A stretch of DNA of 13,977 nt from an uncultured Eubacteriales bacterium (GCA_900550775.1 URTH01000034.1:1-13977), one strand, 5' to 3'; shown: positions 1 to 8,514, numbered from the stretch's first letter. The notes: generated by a model not told the origin, from the letters alone. Numbers and translations are program-made.

Positions 1-30
1 ATACGCGAAAATTGAAATTAGATAAAAATA

Positions 31-51
31 TTGTGACATTTGTGTTACAAT
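31..51 (+). promoter_or_regulatory. Possible extended -10 promoter with overlapping 20-bp imperfect palindrome
   Basis: TACAAT at 46-51 is preceded by TG at 43-44, giving an extended -10 (TGnTACAAT). No acceptable -35 lies 16-18 bases upstream. Bases 31-50 form an imperfect inverted repeat with TTGT and ACAA ends (7 of 10 positions pair), so a repressor could bind over the -10. Nothing convincing is encoded between here and secA. The rest of 1-156 is A-rich and I see no gene, terminator or RNA in it. It may be an upstream secA promoter or chance. Confidence 0.3.
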
Positions 52-156
52 CGGTCGAAAAAGCGCAGCAAACAGCAAGAAAATGGGAATAAAGGGAATC
101 TTTGGATGCCAAAGGACAAGTCGCAGCGCAAAGCGAAAACATTTGTAATATTTTCC

Positions 157-185
157 TTGCCAAACATAAAAAAAGATGATATAAT
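157..185 (+). promoter_or_regulatory. Sigma-A promoter of secA
   Basis: The -35 TTGCCA (157-162) matches the consensus at 5 of 6 bases. A 17-base spacer follows, then a perfect -10 TATAAT (180-185), itself preceded by TG at 177-178 (extended -10). Transcription should begin near base 191-192, leaving a leader of about 50 bases before the secA start codon. This is the clearest promoter in the window and probably drives secA-prfB-prfA. Confidence 0.8.
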
Positions 186-243
186 GAATACTAATCGTGC
201 AGAAATCGATTGGATTTGCTGATGACAGTATGGAGGTAATGTT

Positions 244-3024
244 ATGTCTGTAAAGAGTGTGATTGAAAAAATTATCGGCACGTACAGCGACAGAGAACTG
301 AAAAAGATTGTTCCGATTCGGGATCAGGTGCTTGCCTTAGAGGACACCATGGCCCAAAAGAGCGATAAAGAGCTGCGTGCCATGACGGATACATTAAAAG
401 GACGTTTAAAAAACGGAGAGACCACGGATGATATTTTGCCGGAGGCATTTGCCGTTTGCCGCGAGGCCGCCTGGCGCGTACTGGGGATGAAACATTTTCC
501 CGTTCAGATTGTGGGCGGTATCGTCCTGCACCAGGGACGCATCGCCGAGATGAAAACCGGTGAAGGTAAGACTTTGGTTGCAACGCTTCCGGCTTACTTA
601 AACGCACTGACCGGCGAGGGTGTCCATATTGTCACGGTAAACGATTATCTGGCAAAGCGTGACAGTGAGTGGATGGGAAAGCTTTATAACTTTTTGGGGC
701 TCTCCGTCGGCCTTGTAACCCACGAAAAAGATAACGCCGAGCGGAAGCAGGCTTATGCCGCCGACATCACCTACGGCACCAACAATGAACTCGGATTTGA
801 TTATCTGCGTGATAACATGGTAATTTATAAGGAAAATAAGGTGCAGCGCGGTCACGCCTATGCCATTGTCGATGAGGTCGACAGTATCTTAATTGATGAG
901 GCGAGAACGCCGCTGATTATTTCGGGTATGGGCGATAAATCCACCGATCTTTATACCCAGGCAGACCGTTTTGCAAAGACGCTGCGCTTTAAAAAGGTTG
1001 TCGAAACCGACGCAAAGGTCGAGGTTGAGGACGAGGCGGAGTTTGACGATTACGATTACATTGTCGATGAAAAGGCACATACCGCCATGCTGACGCCGCA
1101 GGGTGTGAAAAAGGCGGAGGAGGCCTTCCACATTGATAATTTGACCGACCCGGATAACATGACGCTCTCGCATCACATCAATCAGGCCATCAAGGCAATC
1201 GGCGTGATGAAACGGGATAAAGATTATGTGGTGAAAGACGGTGAGGTCATCATCGTTGACGAATTTACCGGCCGTATGATGTTCGGCCGCCGTTACAGTG
1301 ACGGACTGCATCAGGCCATCGAGGCCAAAGAGGGTGTAAAAGTCGAAAATGAAAGCAAGACGCTTGCAACAATCACCTTTCAGAATTTCTTCCGGCTTTA
1401 TAAAAAGCTTTCCGGTATGACCGGTACGGCGCAGACGGAGGAGGAGGAGTTCCAGGAAATTTACCGTCTGGATGTAATTGTCATCCCCACCAACAAGCCG
1501 CTTGCAAGAGTGGACTTTCCGGACAGTATTTATAAGACGGAGCTTGCAAAGTTCAATGCAGTGATCCAGGAGGTCGTAAAGGCGCACGAGGTGGGTCAGC
1601 CTGTGCTGATTGGCACGGTCTCAATCGAAAAGTCGGAGCTTCTGAGCAAGCTGCTGCGAAAGCGCGGTATTGCCCATAATGTGCTGAATGCAAAGTTCCA
1701 CGATAAAGAGGCTGAGATTGTTGCACAGGCCGGTAAAAAGGGTGCGGTCACCATCGCGACCAACATGGCCGGCCGCGGTACCGACATTGTTCTCGGCGGT
1801 AATGCCGAGTTTATGGCAAAGGACGCGATGCGCAGACAAGGCTTTGAAGAAGAAATGATCGTTCAGGCTACCGGCTTTGCCGAGACTGACAATGAGGAAA
1901 TCCTTAACGCGCGTAAGGTTTATCAGGAACTGTATCAGCAGTTTAAACAGGAGATTGAGCCGGAGCAAAAGGCTGTTTTGGAGGCCGGCGGTCTTTATAT
2001 CATCGGCACAGAGCGCCACGAGAGCCGACGAATTGATAACCAGCTGCGCGGCCGTTCCGGCCGTCAGGGCGACAAGGGTGCATCGAAATTCTACCTTTCG
2101 TTAGAGGACGACCTGATGCGTCTTTTTGCGCCGGAGCGCATCAACCGTATTATGGAAACCTTGGGGATGGAGGATGATGAGGCAATCGAGAGCAAGATGC
2201 TCAGCAATGCCATCGAAACCGCCCAGGAACGTGTTGAGGGCAGAAACTTTGATATCCGAAAGCACGTCCTTCAGTATGACGACGTCAATAACCAGCAGCG
2301 CGAAATGATTTATGAACAGCGCGATCGGGTACTGAACGGCGAAAACATGAAGGATTATATCCTTAATATGATGAGTGATACCGTATCTCAGGTGATTGTG
2401 CTTTATGCCGGCGACCAGATTCCGGCGGAGGAATGGGACTGGAAAGGCATGAAGGAGCATATCACGGGAATCTTTGGTGAGCTGCCCTCAAACGCCTTTG
2501 ACTTCAGCGAGCACGAACTGGATCATATGACGCAGGAGAGCCTTAGAGATCATCTGCTTGAACCGATTCACGAAAAATATGCCGAAAAAGAAAATGATTT
2601 CGGCGATATGATCCGCGAGGTAGAGCGTATTCTGCTGCTGCGCGTTGTTGACCAAAAATGGATGGCACATATTGATAATATGGAGCAGCTGCGCCAGGGT
2701 ATCAATCTGCGTGCTTATGCGCAGCGTGACCCGGTCATCGAATATAAGTTTGAGGCCATGGATATGTTTGAAGAAATGATCGCTTCCATTAAGGAAGAAA
2801 CTGTGCGTTACCTTTTCCATGTTGTACCGCAGAATAAGATTGAACGCACCCAGGTTGCAAAACCGATCGCAGAAAACCACGGCGGTGACGGCACCGTAAA
2901 GAAACAGCCGGTACGCAAAAAAGTACAAATCGGCAGAAATGAACCATGCCCCTGCGGCAGCGGCAAGAAATATAAGCATTGCTGCATGGATAAGGATCAG
3001 GCACAATCAATAAATGAAATTTGA
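244..3024 (+). CDS. secA: Preprotein translocase ATPase SecA
   Basis: SecA is the ATP-driven motor that pushes unfolded preproteins through the SecYEG channel at the inner face of the membrane. The 926-residue product has Walker A MKTGEGKT (about 103-110), the DEVD Walker B (210-213), motif VI in GRSGRQGD, and a C-terminal SEC-C zinc motif CxCx8CC (C902, C904, C913, C914) that in other species contacts SecB or the ribosome. It is longer than the B. subtilis protein (about 840). Much of the extra length is a charged insertion in the second nucleotide-binding fold, about residues 523-580, which I recall from clostridial SecAs. The ATG at 244 follows GGAGG at 232-236. secA followed by prfB is a usual Firmicutes order; 33 bases separate them. 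Confidence 0.98.
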   Translation: MSVKSVIEKIIGTYSDRELKKIVPIRDQVLALEDTMAQKSDKELRAMTDTLKGRLKNGETTDDILPEAFAVCREAAWRVLGMKHFPVQIVGGIVLHQGRIAEMKTGEGKTLVATLPAYLNALTGEGVHIVTVNDYLAKRDSEWMGKLYNFLGLSVGLVTHEKDNAERKQAYAADITYGTNNELGFDYLRDNMVIYKENKVQRGHAYAIVDEVDSILIDEARTPLIISGMGDKSTDLYTQADRFAKTLRFKKVVETDAKVEVEDEAEFDDYDYIVDEKAHTAMLTPQGVKKAEEAFHIDNLTDPDNMTLSHHINQAIKAIGVMKRDKDYVVKDGEVIIVDEFTGRMMFGRRYSDGLHQAIEAKEGVKVENESKTLATITFQNFFRLYKKLSGMTGTAQTEEEEFQEIYRLDVIVIPTNKPLARVDFPDSIYKTELAKFNAVIQEVVKAHEVGQPVLIGTVSIEKSELLSKLLRKRGIAHNVLNAKFHDKEAEIVAQAGKKGAVTIATNMAGRGTDIVLGGNAEFMAKDAMRRQGFEEEMIVQATGFAETDNEEILNARKVYQELYQQFKQEIEPEQKAVLEAGGLYIIGTERHESRRIDNQLRGRSGRQGDKGASKFYLSLEDDLMRLFAPERINRIMETLGMEDDEAIESKMLSNAIETAQERVEGRNFDIRKHVLQYDDVNNQQREMIYEQRDRVLNGENMKDYILNMMSDTVSQVIVLYAGDQIPAEEWDWKGMKEHITGIFGELPSNAFDFSEHELDHMTQESLRDHLLEPIHEKYAEKENDFGDMIREVERILLLRVVDQKWMAHIDNMEQLRQGINLRAYAQRDPVIEYKFEAMDMFEEMIASIKEETVRYLFHVVPQNKIERTQVAKPIAENHGGDGTVKKQPVRKKVQIGRNEPCPCGSGKKYKHCCMDKDQAQSINEI

Positions 3025-3057
3025 AATAAGGACAAAAAACAATAAGGATGTGAGACT

Positions 3058-4171
3058 GTGATAGCTTTTGACGAGTACAAGATAGGACTCGAAGGAATGG
3101 AAAAAGAAATAACAGAACTGAGGGATTCACTTTAACATCGCAAAAACGCAGAAAGAAGCGGATGAACTGGAAAAGCAGACCATGGCGGCGGACTTTTATC
3201 AGGATATGGATGCAGCCGGTCATGTACTGCAAACGATCAAGGGAATGCGCTCAAAGATTGCCCGTTATGAACAGCTGAAGGAAACCTGGGAGGATTTGAC
3301 GACACTGGTTGAGCTTGCGATCGAAGAAAACGACGAGAGCGTGCTGGACGAGGTCAAAAAGGGCTATGGCAAGCTGCAAAGCGATCTGGAATCCATGAAA
3401 CTGGAAACCCTGCTCTCCGGGAAATACGATAAAAACAACGCTATTTTGACACTGCATGCCGGCGCCGGCGGAACTGAGGCGCAGGACTGGTGCGAAATGC
3501 TGTTTCGGATGTATCAGCACTGGGCAGAACGAAGGGGATATAAGACCGAAACGCTGGACTATCTTGCCGGCGAGGAGGCCGGGATTAAAAGCGTAACCTT
3601 CTTGATGGAGGGCTTAAACGCCTATGGCTATGCCAAGAGCGAAAAAGGGGTACATCGTCTGGTGCGTATTTCGCCCTTTGACTCAGCGGCGAGACGGCAT
3701 ACCTCGTTTGCCTCGGTGGAGGTTATGCCGGAAATCAACGATGATATCAACGTTCAGATTAACCCTGAGGATTTGCGGGTTGACACCTACCGTTCCAGCG
3801 GCGCCGGCGGTCAGCATATCAATAAAACGGAATCGGCAATTCGGATTACCCACCTTCCGACCGGGGTTGTGGTAACCTGTCAGAACGAGCGTTCGCAGCA
3901 CAAAAACCGCGAGACCGCCATGAAGATGCTGAAATCAAAGCTGATTGAGATTGCAGAACGCGAACAAAAGGAAAAAATTGAGGATTTAAAGGGCGTTCAG
4001 ATGGAAATTGGTTGGGGCAGTCAGATACGCTCCTATGTTTTCCACCCTTACAGTATGGTCAAAGACCACCGAACCGGCTATGAGGTGGGCAATATCGGCG
4101 CCGTCATGGACGGAGACCTGGACGGTTTTGTCAACGCCTATCTGATTGCAAAATCCAGAGGAGAGCTGTAA
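3058..4171 (+). CDS. prfB: Peptide chain release factor 2, made by programmed +1 frameshift
   Basis: RF2 ends translation at UGA and UAA codons. The gene is in two frames: GTG at 3058 gives 25 codons ending ...LRDSL, then TAA at 3133; slipping forward one base at CTT leads into AAC at 3134 and an open frame to 4171. The joined protein is 370 residues. The anticodon-like SPF falls at 205-207 and the catalytic GGQ at 250-252, as in E. coli RF2, which supports this start and junction. AAGGA at 3044-3048 is the ribosome binding site; an in-frame stop at 3043 excludes an earlier start. The oddity is that the stop is TAA where RF2 genes almost always have TGA. The later ATG at 3182 would lose the N-terminal helices and is not the true start. 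The gene lies between secA and prfA, probably in one transcript. Confidence 0.93.
3120..3136 (+). promoter_or_regulatory. RF2 programmed +1 frameshift site with UAA
   Basis: GAGGG (3120-3124) is a Shine-Dalgarno-like element inside the message. The slippery codon CTT (3130-3132) and TAAC (3133-3136) follow. The AGG codon, two intervening codons, CTT and the stop are spaced exactly as in the E. coli site (AGG GGG TAT CTT TGA C). In the known mechanism, slow termination lets the P-site tRNA slip from CUU to UUU. Only the second base of the stop differs: A here instead of G. UAA is recognised by RF1 and RF2 alike, so the sensor should respond to both factors. A base-calling error is the main alternative. 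Confidence 0.85.
3782..3813 (+). repeat. 32-bp direct repeat, copy 1 (GGQ region of prfB)
   Basis: These 32 bases, which encode [11 protein letters not shown] of RF2, are identical to 4937-4968 in prfA. The shared protein motif explains part of this, but all synonymous positions agree too. It lies in a longer stretch of lower similarity that includes a second conserved block around 3888-3930. Confidence 0.85.
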
Positions 4172-4267
4172 GATACAAGGCCTTGCAGAAAAACTAATGC
4201 AAAAGGTGATGAATTTTCCGTTACAGAGCATATCGGGTTCGGTTAAGACCCGGAAAGGAAAGGACAC

Positions 4268-5350
4268 ATGTTTGAAAAGCTATCGTTTATTGAAAACCAA
4301 TTTGAAGAGCTTGCAAAGAAAATCAGCGATCCCGATGTGATTGCGGATCAGGAGACCTGGCGCAAGCTTTGCAAGGAGCATTCCGATTTAACACCGATTG
4401 TAGAAAAATATCGGGAATATAAAGCTAACCGCGACACCATTGAGGATGCAAGGCTGATGATGGATGACCCGGAGAGCGACAAGGAATTTAAAGAAATGCT
4501 TGCGGAGGAATCCAAAAAAGCAAAAGAAAATATTGTACACATCGAAGAAGAATTAAAAATTTTGCTTCTGCCGAAGGATCCGAACGACGACAAAAACGTC
4601 ATTGTGGAAATCCGCGGCGGCGCCGGCGGCGATGAGGCCGCGCTCTTTGCCGGTGATCTGTTCCGCATGTATTCCATGTACGCCGACACCAAGCGCTGGA
4701 AAACCGAAGTCCTCAGCATGAACGAAATCGGCATCGGCGGCATTAAGGAAGTGACCTTTATGCTGGAGGGCGAGGGCGCCTACAGCCGCCTAAAATTCGA
4801 GAGCGGTGTACACCGCGTCCAGCGCGTCCCGGAGACGGAGTCCAGCGGCAGAATCCATACCTCAACGGTTACCGTGGCTGTTTTGCCGGAGGTGGATGAG
4901 GTTGAGGTTGCCATTAACCCGGAGGATTTGCAGATCGACACCTACCGTTCCAGCGGCGCCGGCGGTCAACACGTTAACAAGACGGAATCTGCCATTCGTA
5001 TTACGCATATCCCGACCGGCATCGTGGTTGCCTGCCAGGACGAGCGTTCGCAGCATAAAAACCGCGAGGCAGCCATGAAGATGCTGCGATCCAGACTGTA
5101 TGACAAGATGGAGCAGGAGCGAAACGCCTCGATTGCAGCGGATCGGAAGAGTCAGGTTGGAACGGGCGACCGCAGTGAGCGGATCCGTACCTATAATTTT
5201 CCGCAGGGCAGAGTCACCGATCACCGGATCGGGCTTACGCTTTATAAGTTAGAGCAGGTGATGAACGGTGATCTGGATGAGATCATCGACGCGCTGATTA
5301 CCTCGGACCAAAGTGAAAAACTGAAGGCGCAGGCAGAGGATCTGTCGTAA
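4268..5350 (+). CDS. prfA: Peptide chain release factor 1
   Basis: RF1 releases the finished peptide at UAA and UAG codons. The 360-residue product is of normal family length. It carries the RF1-type recognition tripeptide PET (188-190; RF2 has SPF) and the catalytic GGQ (232-234), whose Gln is normally methylated by PrmC. The ATG at 4268 follows a purine-rich binding site (GGAAAGGAAAGGA) just upstream. The 96-base gap after prfB shows no clear promoter. It holds only a small possible hairpin (CGGGT 4234-4238 with ACCCG 4248-4252) next to the binding site, so cotranscription with prfB is likely. prmC, which often follows prfA in Firmicutes, is not here. Confidence 0.97.
   Translation: MFEKLSFIENQFEELAKKISDPDVIADQETWRKLCKEHSDLTPIVEKYREYKANRDTIEDARLMMDDPESDKEFKEMLAEESKKAKENIVHIEEELKILLLPKDPNDDKNVIVEIRGGAGGDEAALFAGDLFRMYSMYADTKRWKTEVLSMNEIGIGGIKEVTFMLEGEGAYSRLKFESGVHRVQRVPETESSGRIHTSTVTVAVLPEVDEVEVAINPEDLQIDTYRSSGAGGQHVNKTESAIRITHIPTGIVVACQDERSQHKNREAAMKMLRSRLYDKMEQERNASIAADRKSQVGTGDRSERIRTYNFPQGRVTDHRIGLTLYKLEQVMNGDLDEIIDALITSDQSEKLKAQAEDLS
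4937..4968 (+). repeat. 32-bp direct repeat, copy 2 (GGQ region of prfA)
   Basis: Identical to 3782-3813 in prfB, 1155 bases upstream and in the same orientation. It encodes the same [11 protein letters not shown] motif of RF1. Perfect agreement at third codon positions suggests strong codon bias or recent gene conversion between the two paralogues. Confidence 0.85.
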
Positions 5351-5385
5351 ACCAGGCTATGCGCCTTTTTGGGGGATAGAAAAAT

Positions 5386-5422
5386 GCTTCAGAACGAGAG
5401 TGGTTGCGGTCTGAGCTTTTTT
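5386..5422 (+). terminator. Imperfect intrinsic terminator or attenuator after prfA
   Basis: GCT-CAGA (5386-5393, with one bulged T) can pair with TCTGAGC (5410-5416), and six Ts follow (5417-5422). The loop is long (16 bases) but can close further through CG/CG pairs. A weaker 4-bp AGGC/GCCT hairpin with a T run lies at 5354-5370. Only 33 bases remain before the next gene, too few for a full separate promoter, so partial read-through is likely. Confidence 0.4.
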
Positions 5423-5455
5423 ACGTCCCCTTTTATCAGGAAAGAAGCGAAATTC

Positions 5456-6913
5456 ATGAAAACAAAATACTTAAAACCGCAGGATGGAGATTTAAAAATA
5501 GCCGCAGAGCTGCTAAAAGGCGGTGGTACGGTGATTTTTCCGACCGAAACGGTCTATGGGCTTGGCGCAAATGCTCTGGATTCTGCGGCAATCAAAAAAA
5601 TCTATGAGGCCAAGGGGCGTCCATCGGATAATCCATTGATTGTTCATATCGCCTCAGCGGATTTGCTCCCAAACATTGTACGGGAGATTCCGGCCTGTGC
5701 CAAACAGCTGATGGAGAAGTTCTGGCCGGGGCCGCTTACACTGATTTTTCAAAAATCCGATCAAATCCCCTATGCAGTAACCGGCGGTATGGAAACGGTG
5801 GCGGTTCGTATGCCGTCTCACCCGGTCGCGAGGGAGCTTTTAACGTATGCAAATTTACCGATTGCTGCGCCGTCTGCCAACCGTTCCGGCTATCCCAGCC
5901 CGACCGCCTTTGCGCATGTAAAGCGTGACATGGATGGCCGCGTTGACGCCATCATCGATGGCGGCGATTGCAGCGTCGGTGTGGAATCCACAGTTTTGGA
6001 TATCAGCGGCAAGACGCCTGTTTTATATCGGCCGGGCGGTGTAACCAAAGAAGAACTGGAGAAGGTCGTCGGTACGATTCGGGTGGTTACCGAGGCAAAG
6101 ACCGGGGAGGCGCCTAAGTCGCCCGGTCTTAAATATAAGCACTATGCGCCCCGTGCCGAGGTTCAGATTCTGCACGGCAGCCTCGAACAGGTGCAAGAAT
6201 ATGTGAAAAACCGCTGCGAAATCGAAAAGGTCGGCATGCTGGTCTTTGATGAATTTCCGACCCTTAGCCCCGCATTGGTGACCTATTCGCTGGGCGGTAA
6301 AAATAATCCGCAATCGGCGGCGCACCGTCTTTTTGACGGATTGCGAAGCCTTGACGATGCAGGCGTTTCGCTGATTCTTGCGCCGGAGATTCCGGACTAC
6401 GGAATGTGGAGCGCCGTGCGCAATCGCCTGTACCGCGCCTCCGGCAATCGGGTTTTGGATCTTGATAAACCGAAAAAAAGCTTTTTGTTTGTATGCACCG
6501 GGAATACCTGCCGCAGCCCCATGGCGGAGGGGATTTTCCGGCACATGGCGGACACACATCATAGGGAGTATCAGATCTCTTCTGCCGGTATCTGCGCCGG
6601 CGGTGCACCGGCATCAGAGAATGCTATCGCCGCAATGCAGGAAATCGGCATTGATCTGCGTGCGCACCGCTCCGCACCGATCACAGAAGAAAAAATAAAG
6701 AATGCAGACTGCATCCTTACCATGACAAAAGCACATCGGCAAATGCTCTGTGATGCTTTTCCGATGTATGCCGAAAAGATATCCACTCTCTCTGCGTGGG
6801 GCGGCGAGGATGCAGATGTCTCTGACCCCTACGGCGGCACGCTTTTGGATTATCAAAAGTGCCGCGATCAGATCGCGCGTCTGCTGCAAAAGGGATGGGA
6901 GAAGCACTTATGA
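5456..6913 (+). CDS. Fusion: threonylcarbamoyl-AMP synthase (Sua5) + YwlE-like arginine phosphatase
   Basis: One uninterrupted frame of 485 residues joins two enzymes. Residues about 9-210 are the TsaC/YrdC domain, which makes threonylcarbamoyl-AMP from Thr, bicarbonate and ATP for tRNA t6A. It has FPTETVYGLGANA, KGR (K53, R55) and SAN (S140-N142). The linker SPGLKYKHYAP (222-232) leads into the Sua5 C-terminal domain. From about residue 341 a complete low-molecular-weight phosphatase follows: P-loop CTGNTCRS (C347 nucleophile, R353) and the general-acid motif DPYGG (D457). T351 sits where YwlE has the Thr that selects phosphoarginine, so protein-arginine phosphatase is more likely than tyrosine phosphatase. 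In B. subtilis these are separate genes, ywlC and ywlE. ATG 5456 matches the usual Sua5 start (MKTK); AGGAAAG lies about 11 bases upstream. The stop overlaps rimI (ATGA). Confidence 0.9.
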   Translation: MKTKYLKPQDGDLKIAAELLKGGGTVIFPTETVYGLGANALDSAAIKKIYEAKGRPSDNPLIVHIASADLLPNIVREIPACAKQLMEKFWPGPLTLIFQKSDQIPYAVTGGMETVAVRMPSHPVARELLTYANLPIAAPSANRSGYPSPTAFAHVKRDMDGRVDAIIDGGDCSVGVESTVLDISGKTPVLYRPGGVTKEELEKVVGTIRVVTEAKTGEAPKSPGLKYKHYAPRAEVQILHGSLEQVQEYVKNRCEIEKVGMLVFDEFPTLSPALVTYSLGGKNNPQSAAHRLFDGLRSLDDAGVSLILAPEIPDYGMWSAVRNRLYRASGNRVLDLDKPKKSFLFVCTGNTCRSPMAEGIFRHMADTHHREYQISSAGICAGGAPASENAIAAMQEIGIDLRAHRSAPITEEKIKNADCILTMTKAHRQMLCDAFPMYAEKISTLSAWGGEDADVSDPYGGTLLDYQKCRDQIARLLQKGWEKHL

Positions 6914-7359
6914 TACAAATTGCGCCGTTGAAAGATGCGGATATTGATATCGTTTTGACGATTGAAAAGCGCTGCTTTCCCAATGATCCGTGGAATCGAA
7001 TTTCGTTTGAAGAGGAGCTTCAAAATCCCCTGTCGCGTTTTTATGTGCTGACGGATACGGAGGTCGGCGCGATCCTCGGATATGGCGGCGTATGGCTTAT
7101 GTACGATACGGGCAATGTCACAAACCTGGCTGTCAGCCCCGACTGTCGGCAGCAAGGGCTGGGAAGGCGTCTGCTTACCAAACTGATTGATGTTTGTATC
7201 GAGGAGAACATGGCGTCGATTACGCTGGAGGTTCGGCGCAGCAATACGGCGGCCAAGGCGCTTTATGCATCGATGGGCTTTACGGTGCAGGGAATGCGAA
7301 GGCAGTATTACAAAGACAGGGAAGATGCTGTCATTATGACAAAGGATTTGTCGAGATAG
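6910..7359 (+). CDS. rimI: Ribosomal-protein-alanine N-acetyltransferase RimI (GNAT family)
   Basis: The 149-residue product is a GNAT acetyltransferase. RimI acetylates the N-terminal Ala of ribosomal protein S18 in E. coli and may have wider N-terminal substrates. The acetyl-CoA binding motif RQQGLGRR is at 80-87, preceded by the beta-strand NLAVSPD. The C-terminal end has LYASMGFTVQGMRRQYY, a typical RimI ending. ATG 6910 overlaps the upstream stop by four bases, and GGGAG (6897-6901) sits 8 bases before it inside the fusion gene, so translation is probably coupled. rimI next to tsaD is a common bacterial pairing. tsaE and tsaB, which often precede rimI in that cluster, are absent here; the Sua5 fusion holds their place. 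Confidence 0.93.
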   Translation: MIQIAPLKDADIDIVLTIEKRCFPNDPWNRISFEEELQNPLSRFYVLTDTEVGAILGYGGVWLMYDTGNVTNLAVSPDCRQQGLGRRLLTKLIDVCIEENMASITLEVRRSNTAAKALYASMGFTVQGMRRQYYKDREDAVIMTKDLSR

Positions 7360-7377
7360 CCGAAAGGGAGACATACT

Positions 7378-8391
7378 ATGAAGATTTTAGCCATCGAAAG
7401 TTCTTGTGACGAGACAGCGGCTGCGGTCGTTGAGGACGGAACAAAAATTTTATCGAATGTGATCAACACGCAGATTGCACTGCATAAAATCTATGGGGGC
7501 GTTGTGCCGGAAATCGCCTCCCGGAAACATATTGAAAACATCAGTGCAGTCATTGACCGTGCGGCGGCGGACAGCGGTTATGCCCTGTCGGAGATGGACG
7601 CGATTGCCGTCACCTACGGTCCCGGCCTGGTCGGCGCGCTGCTGGTTGGCGTTTCAACGGCAAAAGCGCTTTCTTTTGCGTTATCCAAGCCGCTGATTCC
7701 GGTGCATCATATCAAGGGACATATCTGTGCCAATTATTTAGAAAACCCGGATTTTCGTCCGCCCTTTATCTGCCTGGTTGCCTCCGGCGGCCACAGTCAC
7801 ATCGTTTTGGTTAAGGATTATGCAGACTATCAGGTGCTTGCAAGAACGCGGGACGACGCGGCCGGTGAGGCGTTTGATAAGGTTTCCAGAGTTCTTGGAT
7901 TTGGATATCCGGGCGGTCCGCAGATTCAACAGCATGCAGAAAACGGTGACCCCCATGCCATCCGCTTTCCCCGTGTCAACATGGGAGAGCATGGCTTTGA
8001 CTTTAGCTTTAGCGGTGTAAAAACCGCAGTGCTGAACTATATCCACAACGCAGAACAAAAGGGAATCGAAATCAACAAAGAGGATGTTGCTGCCTCGTTT
8101 CAGGAGGCCGTGGTCGATGTTTTGTCCGATCACCTGATAAAATGCGCAAAGGAACAACGGGTTTCCCGTATTGCGCTTGCCGGCGGCGTGGCGGCAAACC
8201 GGCCGCTTAGGGAACGCATTGCAAAAGCGGCAGAGGAAAATCAGCTTGCGTTTCAGTATCCATCGCCTAAGCTTTGCACCGATAATGCGGCAATGATTGG
8301 CTGCGCCGCTTTTTACGCGATGCAAAACGGCGACACTGCGGATATGTCGCTCAACGCGATTCCGAATTTGCCGCTGGACACCATGGCATAG
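7378..8391 (+). CDS. tsaD: tRNA N6-adenosine threonylcarbamoyltransferase TsaD
   Basis: TsaD transfers the threonylcarbamoyl group onto A37 of ANN-decoding tRNAs, using the intermediate made by the Sua5 domain encoded two genes upstream; in bacteria it needs TsaB and TsaE. The 337-residue product is of normal length. It begins with the ASKHA fold motif [11 protein letters not shown] and has the metal-binding HxxxH (H111, H115) within HHIKGH. It also has the conserved EIASRKH, the nucleotide-binding SGGHSH and D302 in DNAAMIG, the third metal ligand. ATG 7378 follows AAAGGGAG (7363-7370), 18 bases after rimI. A strong terminator lies directly downstream, so tsaD ends its operon. Confidence 0.97.
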   Translation: MKILAIESSCDETAAAVVEDGTKILSNVINTQIALHKIYGGVVPEIASRKHIENISAVIDRAAADSGYALSEMDAIAVTYGPGLVGALLVGVSTAKALSFALSKPLIPVHHIKGHICANYLENPDFRPPFICLVASGGHSHIVLVKDYADYQVLARTRDDAAGEAFDKVSRVLGFGYPGGPQIQQHAENGDPHAIRFPRVNMGEHGFDFSFSGVKTAVLNYIHNAEQKGIEINKEDVAASFQEAVVDVLSDHLIKCAKEQRVSRIALAGGVAANRPLRERIAKAAEENQLAFQYPSPKLCTDNAAMIGCAAFYAMQNGDTADMSLNAIPNLPLDTMA

Positions 8392-8401
8392 AAAGAAAAG
8401 G

Positions 8402-8439
8402 AAAAATGACATAGCAGAAATGCTATGTCATTTTTTTTT
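8402..8439 (+). terminator. Strong intrinsic terminator after tsaD
   Basis: A perfect 15-bp stem (8402-8416 with 8421-8435) encloses a GAAA tetraloop, and the T run extends to 8439 (nine Ts). The A-rich left foot mirrors the T tract, so it could also stop antisense transcripts. It separates the t6A block from the ATPase operon. Bases 8440-8500 are AT-rich and should hold the ATPase promoter. I see TAGAAT (8457-8462) as the best -10-like hexamer, but no matching -35. Confidence 0.93.
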
Positions 8440-8500
8440 GCATAAATTTCTAAAATTAGAATGAATTGTATCAAAACAGGGTAGGATAAATGTTAGTTAA

Positions 8501-8509
8501 AAGGGGTGA
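8501..8509 (+). promoter_or_regulatory. Ribosome binding site that decides a TTG start for ntpF
   Basis: AAGGGGTGA fits the 16S rRNA tail closely. It overlaps the in-frame GTG at 8506, which is therefore too close to serve as start, and sits at correct distance from TTG 8515. Confidence 0.7.
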
Positions 8510-8514
8510 ATCAA

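Noticed and set aside
40..222. 60-codon open frame upstream of secA
   Set aside because: It begins at a TTG without a binding site, overlaps the strong secA promoter, and the product matches nothing I know. A 21-codon ATG frame at 83 also lacks a binding site.
889..1587. 232-codon open frame antisense to secA
   Set aside because: Shadow of secA codon use on the other strand; no binding site and no recognisable protein. Other long antisense frames (2488-3006, 7738-8412) are rejected for the same reason.
3182..4171. prfB starting at ATG 3182 as a simple 329-residue gene
   Set aside because: It would lose the N-terminal domain. The upstream 25-codon frame, internal Shine-Dalgarno and exact position match to E. 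coli RF2 favour the frameshift product.
5369..5455. 29-residue N-terminal extension of the Sua5 fusion from TTG 5369
   Set aside because: The stretch contains the terminator-like hairpin, has no binding site at the TTG, and Sua5 proteins normally begin at the MKTK-like start found at 5456.
8440..8500. Clear sigma-A promoter for the ATPase operon
   Set aside because: TAGAAT (8457-8462) and TAAAAT (8451-8456) resemble -10 boxes, but no TTGACA-like hexamer lies at 16-18 bases; TTGCAT (8438-8443) is wrongly spaced for either.
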